This document shows, one piece after another, positions 58,574 through 64,000 of a stretch of 64,000 nt of DNA. Both the position numbers and the translations under genes were made by a program. Origin of the DNA: Rhodothermaeota bacterium MED-G19 (GTDB taxonomy: Bacteria > Bacteroidota > Bacteroidia > Cytophagales > MED-G16); the NCBI GenBank assembly GCA_002457315.1, contig NTKI01000001.1:120472-184471 (forward strand), read 5' to 3'. Every line of letters starts with the position of its first letter. Within the stretch, counting starts at the first letter, position 1. The notes under the pieces were generated by a model that made no database searches, was not told the DNA's origin, and saw only the letters and a list, made by a program, of their open reading frames with translations.

Positions 58574-58795
58574 ATGTATTGGACTCTAGAACTTGTTAAT
58601 CATTTAGAAGATGCGCCATGGCCTGCAACAAAGGATGAGTTAATTGAGTTTTCTATTAGAACTGGTACTCCAGCTGAAGTTACTGAAAATTTACAAGAAC
58701 TTGAAGATGACGGTGCTCCGTATGAAAGTATTGAAGAAATTTGGCCCGATTACCCCACAAAAGATGATTTCTTTTTTAATGAAGATGAATACTAA
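58574..58795 (+). CDS. DUF2795 domain small acidic protein
   Basis: A 73-residue, strongly acidic cytoplasmic protein. It starts MYWTLELVNHLEDAPWPATK, continues ELIEFSIRTGTPAEVTENLQ and ends with IWPDYPTKDDFFFNEDEY, matching the short DUF2795 proteins of Bacteroidota. The function is unknown. Its stop codon shares bases with the convergent ispD stop (CTAA, 58792-58795). Confidence 0.85.
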   Translation: MYWTLELVNHLEDAPWPATKDELIEFSIRTGTPAEVTENLQELEDDGAPYESIEEIWPDYPTKDDFFFNEDEY

Positions 58796-59448
58796 TTCTT
58801 TAAAAAGAATCTTAAATCTCTCTTGGTTGTTATTTTGATATTTTGTTCCTCTCCTAAGACTAAATTAATTTTTATTCCTTCTGTTTCAATCAAACTTGAT
58901 TCGTCAGAGTAATTAATACCATCAACCTTGTTAAATATTTTTACAAGTTTATTTATTTGAAATACTTGAGGTGTTTGAATTTGAACATAATTTGATCTGT
59001 CAACGGAGGTTGATTCATTTGTTTTTTTATCAACTTTTCTCAAAGAATTTATTGAGTTTGTATAAGGAATTGCATTACCCCGTTTTTCTGCTTCATTAAA
59101 TAATTTTTCAATTAGTGCTTTACTGAAAAAAGGTCTTACCCCGTCGTGTATTCCAACATATCCATCATCATTTATGGATTTAATTCCGTTTCTCACAGAA
59201 ATATTTCTTGTTTTGCCTCCTCTAACTAATATAGTTTCTTCTTCAATAAAATTTGAGATGTACTTTTTCCATTTAGAATAATTTTTTTCAGGAAGCACAA
59301 TAAGAATCTTTAGGTTTTGAATATTCTTTAGTCTATTGTAAGTGTGAGCAATTATTGGAATACCATTTATTTCAATAAACTGTTTTGGAATATCAGAATC
59401 CATTCTCTCTCCGGTTCCAGCACCCATCAAGATTATAGTTCTTGTCAT
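58792..59448 (-). CDS. ispD: 2-C-methyl-D-erythritol 4-phosphate cytidylyltransferase
   Basis: IspD makes CDP-methylerythritol in the MEP isoprenoid pathway. The 218 aa show the nucleotide-binding IILMGAGTGERMDSDIPKQF, VLVRGGKTRNISVRNGI-like (LVRGGKTRN), GIHDGVRPFFSKALI, IQTPQVFQI and a C-terminal ETEGIKINLVLGEEQNIKIT. It is 3 bases downstream of queA on the minus strand. Confidence 0.95.
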   Translation of the reverse strand: MTRTIILMGAGTGERMDSDIPKQFIEINGIPIIAHTYNRLKNIQNLKILIVLPEKNYSKWKKYISNFIEEETILVRGGKTRNISVRNGIKSINDDGYVGIHDGVRPFFSKALIEKLFNEAEKRGNAIPYTNSINSLRKVDKKTNESTSVDRSNYVQIQTPQVFQINKLVKIFNKVDGINYSDESSLIETEGIKINLVLGEEQNIKITTKRDLRFFLKN

Positions 59449-59451
59449 GAT

Positions 59452-60498
59452 TTAAATTATAAGTAGAGCATCACCATACGTGTGAAACATGTATTTTTCT
59501 TTAACAGCTAATTTATATGCTTTCATAATAGTATCAAAGCCACCAAATGCAGTAGCCATCATAAGTAATGTTGATTTTGGTGAGTGGAAATTTGTTATCA
59601 TTCCACTACATATTTTGAATTCGTAAGGTGGAAAAATAAATTTATCGGTCCATCCTGATTTTGCTTTTAATGTATCATTAGCATTAACAGCAGTTTCTAA
59701 TGTTTTCATACTCGATGTTCCCACGGCAAAGATTCTGTTATTATTTTTAAGTGCATTATTTACTGCTATTTCAGTCTCTATTGGAATAGAAAAATTTTCT
59801 GAATCCATTTTATGTTTAGTTAGATCCTCAACATCAATATCTTTAAATGTTCCAAGGCCAGTGTGTGATGTGATATTAACAATTTTGACACCTTTTAATT
59901 CAAGCTTTTTAAGTAAGATTTCAGTAAAATGAAGTCCTGCTGCTGGTGCTGCCACGGCACCTAAATTTTTTGCGTATACAGTTTGAAATCTCTTCTCATC
60001 TTTTTTATCTACTTTTCTCTTTATTTCTTTAGGTAATGGTGTTTCACCATATTCATGAATTATATCAAAGAAATCTCTTTCACTATCTTCTGGTATAAAC
60101 CTAATAGTTCTTCCACGTGAGGTTGTGTTATCAATTACTTCTGCTACTAACTCTCCATCACCAAAGTAAAGTTTATTTCCAACTCTTATTTTTCTAGCAG
60201 GATCAACTAGCACATCCCATAAGTTTAATTCTGGGTTTAGTTCTCTTAGCAAAAAGACTTCAATTTTTGCTCCTGTTTTTTCTTTTTGCCCATATAATCT
60301 TGCAGGAAAGACTCTAGTATCGTTTAGAACTAATACATCATCTTCCTTGAAATATTTTATTATATCTTTAAATTGTTTGTGTTCAATTTTTCCAGTCTTT
60401 TTGTGGAGTACCATTAACCTTGACTCATCTCTATTTTCTGAAGGGTGGATCGCAGTTCTAGTTGAAGCTAACTTAAAATCAAATTGAGAAAGTTTCAT
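59452..60498 (-). CDS. queA: S-adenosylmethionine:tRNA ribosyltransferase-isomerase
   Basis: QueA adds the cyclopentenediol-forming ribosyl group from SAM to preQ1 in tRNA during queuosine synthesis. The 348 aa match the family length. They begin [19 protein letters not shown] and contain [44 protein letters not shown] and [18 protein letters not shown]. It is first in a queA-ispD pair and divergent from the permease gene. Confidence 0.96.
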   Translation of the reverse strand: MKLSQFDFKLASTRTAIHPSENRDESRLMVLHKKTGKIEHKQFKDIIKYFKEDDVLVLNDTRVFPARLYGQKEKTGAKIEVFLLRELNPELNLWDVLVDPARKIRVGNKLYFGDGELVAEVIDNTTSRGRTIRFIPEDSERDFFDIIHEYGETPLPKEIKRKVDKKDEKRFQTVYAKNLGAVAAPAAGLHFTEILLKKLELKGVKIVNITSHTGLGTFKDIDVEDLTKHKMDSENFSIPIETEIAVNNALKNNNRIFAVGTSSMKTLETAVNANDTLKAKSGWTDKFIFPPYEFKICSGMITNFHSPKSTLLMMATAFGGFDTIMKAYKLAVKEKYMFHTYGDALLII

Positions 60499-60573
60499 AT
60501 TATTTGTTTAATAAAATTACCTTAGTTTTGAGGTTTGCAAAACTAATTAATTAGTTTAACATACGTTTAATAT

Positions 60574-61833
60574 ATGAAATTATTTTTAAGGCTTTTAAAA
60601 GAAAGCTTAATTTTCTCCTTCAATTCATTAATAGCGAATCCAGTAAGAACTTTACTTTCCCTTTTGGGTGTTACTATAGGAATTTTCACAATAATTGCTG
60701 TGCTATCTACTGTTGATTCCCTTGAGAGAAGTATTAAGGATAATTTGAGCTTTTTAGGGACAGATAATTTAAGGGTTGAGAAGTGGCCATGGGATTTCAC
60801 TAATCCAGGTTATGAGTGGTGGAAATTCTGGAAAAGACCAGAACCTATATATAAAGAGTATGAGTTTCTTATAGACAATCTGAGTAGTGCAGAATCAGTT
60901 GAAATTATAAGTAGTAGAGGAGGCATAAATGTTAAGTATTTAAATAATAGTTCTGTCATTGAAAACTTAAATGGTGTAGTCTTTGAAAATAAATTTTTCT
61001 TTGATTGGGAATTTGTCTCAGGAAGATTCTTCACTCAGAATGAGACACTTACTGGAGCTAATGCTGCGATAATAGGGCATAAAATAATGAAGGATTTATT
61101 TAAGACACCAGAAAATGCAATTGGAAAGCAATTGAAGATTAAAGGAAGATCTTATACAATTATTGGAGTCCAAAAAGAGCAGGGTGAAGCTTTTGGAGGT
61201 GGAGATTCTTTTGATAGACAGATGTCAATTCCTTTTAATAGTTTTAAAAAAATATACAAGGTAGGAAAAAAAGGGTCTAATGCAGTTATAAGGATTAAAG
61301 GCATTTCAGATAATGATCCTGGGCTAGTGAATCTAGAGTATGAGTTGAAAGGTCTTTTGAGAGCTAAAAGAGGTTTAAAGCCTATTGAAGAAGATAATTT
61401 TGCAATTAATAGACCAGAGTACTTAGCATCTTTCGTTTCTACAATTTTCACAACAATTAGTATTGCTGGTTGGGTTATAGGAAGTTTTTCTATTCTTGTA
61501 GGAGGTTTTGGTATTGCGAATATTATGTTTGTTTCCGTTAAGGAAAGAGTTCCTATTATAGGACTCCAGAAATCTCTAGGAGCAAAAAAATACTTTATAT
61601 TGATGCAGTTTCTATTTGAGTCATCTTTCTTGAGTATTTTCGGCGGTCTATGTGGCATTTTCTTTGTTTTCCTGTTGACGCTACCAGACCTTGGATCTTT
61701 TGATCTGGTAATCTCATTAAAAAATATCATAATTGGAGTTACTATTTCCTCTCTTATAGGAATATTAGCAGGGTTCTTCCCAGCTTTATTTGCTTCTAAT
61801 CTTGATCCGGTTGAAGCTATACGTTCTAATTAG
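60574..61833 (+). CDS. MacB/FtsX-type ABC transporter permease
   Basis: A four-helix ABC permease of 419 aa. One TM at ~17-45 ([20 protein letters not shown]) is followed by a periplasmic MacB-PCD domain (~50-275; [19 protein letters not shown]). Three C-terminal TMs form the FtsX domain ([40 protein letters not shown]), and the protein ends [11 protein letters not shown]. No ATPase or HlyD-like partner is adjacent. Substrates of such systems include antibiotics, peptides or lipids. Its end overlaps recA by 8 bases, convergently. Confidence 0.9.
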   Translation: MKLFLRLLKESLIFSFNSLIANPVRTLLSLLGVTIGIFTIIAVLSTVDSLERSIKDNLSFLGTDNLRVEKWPWDFTNPGYEWWKFWKRPEPIYKEYEFLIDNLSSAESVEIISSRGGINVKYLNNSSVIENLNGVVFENKFFFDWEFVSGRFFTQNETLTGANAAIIGHKIMKDLFKTPENAIGKQLKIKGRSYTIIGVQKEQGEAFGGGDSFDRQMSIPFNSFKKIYKVGKKGSNAVIRIKGISDNDPGLVNLEYELKGLLRAKRGLKPIEEDNFAINRPEYLASFVSTIFTTISIAGWVIGSFSILVGGFGIANIMFVSVKERVPIIGLQKSLGAKKYFILMQFLFESSFLSIFGGLCGIFFVFLLTLPDLGSFDLVISLKNIIIGVTISSLIGILAGFFPALFASNLDPVEAIRSN

Positions 61834-62821
61834 CTAATTTTTCTTTAATTAACTCTTCAAGTTCAGAAGTTAATTCTGGGTTATCTTCTATTATTGTCTT
61901 AACAGAATCTCTTCCTTGCCCTAGTTTCTCACCTTTATATGAGAACCATGAACCTGATTTTTGTATGAGTTCAAGTTCAACCCCGAGATCTAATATTTCG
62001 CCTGATTTTGATATTCCTTTTCCGTACATAATATCAAATTCTACTACCTTAAATGGAGGGGCAACTTTATTTTTAACAACTTTAACCTTTGTCCTGTTAC
62101 CCATTATGCTATCTGGACTATCTTTAATTTGTCCTATTCTTCTTATGTCTAATCTAACTGATGAATAGAACTTTAAAGCGTTACCACCTGTAGTTGTTTC
62201 CGGATTCCCAAACATTACACCTATTTTTTGCCGTAATTGATTAATGAATACACACACACATCCTGATTTATGTATTGCTCCGGTTAGTTTTCTCAAGGCT
62301 TGAGACATTAGTCTTGCCTGGAGTCCCATCATACTATCGCCCATTTCACCTTCTATTTCACCTTTTGGAACTAAGGCAGCAACTGAATCAATAACTATGA
62401 TATCAATTGCGTTAGATCTAATTAACTGCTCTGTTATCTCAAGTGCTTGCTCTCCGTTGTCTGGCTGGGAAATTAACAAATTTTCAGTGTCTATTCCTAG
62501 GTTTTCAGCATATGTCTTGTCAAATGCGTGCTCTGCATCTATGAATGCTGCTATTCCTCCCTTTTTTTGTGCCTCAGCTATACAGTGCATTGATAAAGTT
62601 GTTTTACCTGATGATTCTGGCCCGTATATTTCAACTACTCTTCCTTTTGGAAGTCCTCCAATTCCTAATGCTATATCTAGACTTAATGATCCTGTAGGAA
62701 TACTTGGAATTTTAACTATATTTTCATCACTAAGTTTCATTATGGTGCCTTGACCGTAAGTCTTCTCAAGTTTTTCGATTGCTAAACCGAGAGCTTTTGA
62801 TTTTTCTTTTATTTCTTTCAT
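61826..62821 (-). CDS. recA: recombinase RecA
   Basis: RecA carries out homologous strand exchange and activates the SOS response where present. The 331 aa show Walker A GPESSGKT at 67-74, [20 protein letters not shown], Walker B-like [20 protein letters not shown] and [20 protein letters not shown] (L2 loop). The C-terminal tail is short. No recX or LexA-box-like palindrome was recognised upstream. Confidence 0.98.
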   Translation of the reverse strand: MKEIKEKSKALGLAIEKLEKTYGQGTIMKLSDENIVKIPSIPTGSLSLDIALGIGGLPKGRVVEIYGPESSGKTTLSMHCIAEAQKKGGIAAFIDAEHAFDKTYAENLGIDTENLLISQPDNGEQALEITEQLIRSNAIDIIVIDSVAALVPKGEIEGEMGDSMMGLQARLMSQALRKLTGAIHKSGCVCVFINQLRQKIGVMFGNPETTTGGNALKFYSSVRLDIRRIGQIKDSPDSIMGNRTKVKVVKNKVAPPFKVVEFDIMYGKGISKSGEILDLGVELELIQKSGSWFSYKGEKLGQGRDSVKTIIEDNPELTSELEELIKEKLAN

Positions 62822-62909
62822 TGTATCTATTTTTTGCTAAAATAAATAGTAAATTTTTTAAATGCTAATATTTTTAGTAAAAATTAATAAAAATTAACTT
62901 AAAGATCTT

Positions 62910-62917
62910 CAAATATA
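62910..62917 (-). promoter_or_regulatory. putative -7 element for recA
   Basis: On the minus strand this reads TATATTTG, a full TAnnTTTG match, 89 bases before the recA ATG, so the leader would be about 80 bases. A -33 TTG is not evident. The rest of the 150-base gap between recA and the DUF3108 gene is AT-rich, with no other feature except a plus-strand TATTTTTG at 62942-62949 that could serve the DUF3108 gene. Confidence 0.3.
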
Positions 62918-62971
62918 CGTACTTAGATTATCTTATTTTAATATTTTTGCGAGTATAAGCTTCTTTTTCAA

Positions 62972-63766
62972 TTGAAACATATAATACTATTATTCTTACT
63001 GTTTTTTTCTCATCTCCATTCAAGTGGTCAAGAGTTCAATCCTGTTCCAGGAGAAAAAATTGATTTCCTAGTCTCATTTGGAATATTTAATGCTGGAGAA
63101 GCTTCGATGGTAACTGATAGCTCTACTTATATCCTATCTGATAGGACATCATATAAGATTGATGTGTTTGGTAGGTCTGTTGGAATATTTGATTTCTTCA
63201 CAAGGGTAAGAGATAATTGGGGTGTTTATATTTCGTCACCTGATCTACAACCAAAAAAGTTTTATAAATATCTAGAAGAGGGAAAATATAGAAAAAATGA
63301 AATATTAAATTTTATAGATGATTCAGATAGTGTCCAAATTGAAATTTTAGATAAAGAAACTAAAGAATTTGTAGAATTTAAATATCTGCATTTTGAAGAC
63401 GATATTAAAAAAATAATTCGCTCCTATTTTATGAATTATTGGATTGCAAGTCTTGCATATCTGAGATCCTTGGATTACTCTGAGACTTTATCTAAAGAAT
63501 TAGTTGAAATTCCTTACTTTGAAAATAATGAGAAATTTAGTTATCAGATGAAGTTTTTAAGGAGAGATACAATAGAGACAAAAATAGGTAACTATAATTC
63601 TTTAGTCTTTGCACCAATAATTCCTAAAAACAAATTGTTTGAAGAAGAAGATGCAGTTAAATTTTGGTTGACTGATGATAATTTGAAAATACCTTTAAAA
63701 TTGGAAGCCAAAATGAATTTTGGAAGTTTTCTTATTGAAGTTTCTGACTACTCTAATGTTAAATAA
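62972..63766 (+). CDS. DUF3108 family exported protein
   Basis: A 264-residue secreted or outer-membrane protein. The signal peptide (~1-19) ends SSGQ. The mature sequence has the DUF3108 pattern: PGEKIDFLVSFGIFNAGEAS, SYKIDVFGRSVGIFDFF, VRDNWGVYISSPDLQP, then KFWLTDDNLKIPLKLEAKMNFGSF at the C-terminus. The function of the family is unknown. Translation starts at TTG 62972, where the signal peptide begins; no in-frame ATG lies upstream. Confidence 0.86.
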   Translation: MKHIILLFLLFFSHLHSSGQEFNPVPGEKIDFLVSFGIFNAGEASMVTDSSTYILSDRTSYKIDVFGRSVGIFDFFTRVRDNWGVYISSPDLQPKKFYKYLEEGKYRKNEILNFIDDSDSVQIEILDKETKEFVEFKYLHFEDDIKKIIRSYFMNYWIASLAYLRSLDYSETLSKELVEIPYFENNEKFSYQMKFLRRDTIETKIGNYNSLVFAPIIPKNKLFEEEDAVKFWLTDDNLKIPLKLEAKMNFGSFLIEVSDYSNVK

Positions 63767-63854
63767 AAATTAAGAGTATTTAATCTTTAAATTAATTATT
63801 TAAAATTCGATTAAATTTTAATATTAAATACCTTAAATCAAGTTAAATTACAAT

Positions 63855-64000
63855 ATGTCAAAAACAGAATTTAAAGTACTTGCTATTGATGATGAGAAAG
63901 ACATACTATTACTTCTTAAGTATAATTTAGAGTCCGAAGGTTATCATGTTAAAACAGCTTCATCTGGGAAAGAAGGTATTGAGATAGCTGAAGAATTTAA
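63855..64000 (+). CDS. response regulator receiver protein, N-terminal fragment
   Basis: Only the first 48 codons lie in the window. They start MSKTEFKVLAIDDEKDILLL, with the acidic DDE pocket of a CheY-like receiver domain, followed by LKYNLESEGYHVKTASSGKEG. The spacing is that of OmpR/PhoB-type regulators. The phosphoacceptor Asp and any output domain lie beyond the window edge, so the subclass is not determined. Confidence 0.88.
   Translation, partial: MSKTEFKVLAIDDEKDILLLLKYNLESEGYHVKTASSGKEGIEIAEEF

Noticed and set aside
61152..61730. 192-codon open frame antisense to the MacB-type permease gene
   Set aside because: The sense frame encodes a complete MacB/FtsX permease with clear motifs. 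The antisense product shows no signal, motif or start context of its own.
1..64000. Search by eye for tRNA, rRNA, CRISPR repeats, insertion sequences, prophage genes and riboswitch leaders
   Set aside because: No cloverleaf-like or repeat-spacer pattern, transposase or integrase motif, or long structured leader was seen. Intergenic gaps are at most about 150 bases and consist mostly of AT-rich sequence.

Overview
The window is an AT-rich, densely coded stretch of a chromosome from a Bacteroidota bacterium, most likely a small-genome marine flavobacterial lineage. This rests on several things seen in the sequence. A secreted glycanase carries a type IX secretion (T9SS) sorting domain. Promoters have the Bacteroidota form TTTG-N19-TAnnTTTG. 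Start codons have A/T-rich leaders without Shine-Dalgarno motifs. DAHP synthase is fused to chorismate mutase, and the LptD / amidase / MlaD gene group is present. No tRNA, rRNA, CRISPR array, insertion sequence or prophage was seen, and no gene-free stretch exceeds about 150 bases.

Positions 1-17103 hold the end of fusA, then rpsJ and the merged S10-spc-alpha ribosomal operon through rplQ. It includes secY, infA, a 38-codon rpmJ and rpoA. The operon is interrupted between rpsJ and rplC by a 3.2 kb gene for a secreted, multi-CBM family 5 glycoside hydrolase. A near-ideal promoter sits directly before rplC, so the downstream operon can be transcribed independently. A clear hairpin terminator follows rplQ.

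Positions 17181-27038 hold carA-eno-divIC-M42 peptidase on the plus strand. The shikimate block (DAHP synthase/chorismate mutase, aroB, aroA) is on the minus strand. Proline dehydrogenase and lysS follow on the plus strand. Positions 27035-33866 form a cell-envelope region: lptD, a peptidoglycan amidase, an MCE/MlaD protein, a phosphopantetheinyl transferase, a DivIVA-like protein with a long acidic tail, folB and a YkvA protein.

Positions 33928-43428 hold prpB-prpC-prpD (methylcitrate cycle) with dtd, an uncharacterised exported protein, a CPA1 antiporter, a MazG pyrophosphohydrolase, gcvT-comB, rnhB and a Spy-like periplasmic protein. Positions 43517-53432 hold a MATE exporter, an acyltransferase, a complete histidine-utilisation operon (hutH-hutU-hutI-formimidoyltransferase/cyclodeaminase) and an AGCS sodium:amino-acid symporter. 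The hut route yields glutamate, ammonia and one-carbon units on THF, and gcvT, in the same window, also feeds that pool.

Positions 53434-64000 hold zapA, a small coiled-coil gene and pheT, then a DUF1684 gene and rpsT. They continue with a CapA-like protein, a DUF2795 protein, queA-ispD, an FtsX/MacB-type permease, recA, a DUF3108 protein and the start of a response regulator. All eight convergent gene pairs end within 2 bases of each other or overlap, a sign of strong compaction. I found no convincing undescribed multi-gene system. The most notable item is the glycanase gene lodged inside the ribosomal operon with a strong promoter restarting rplC.
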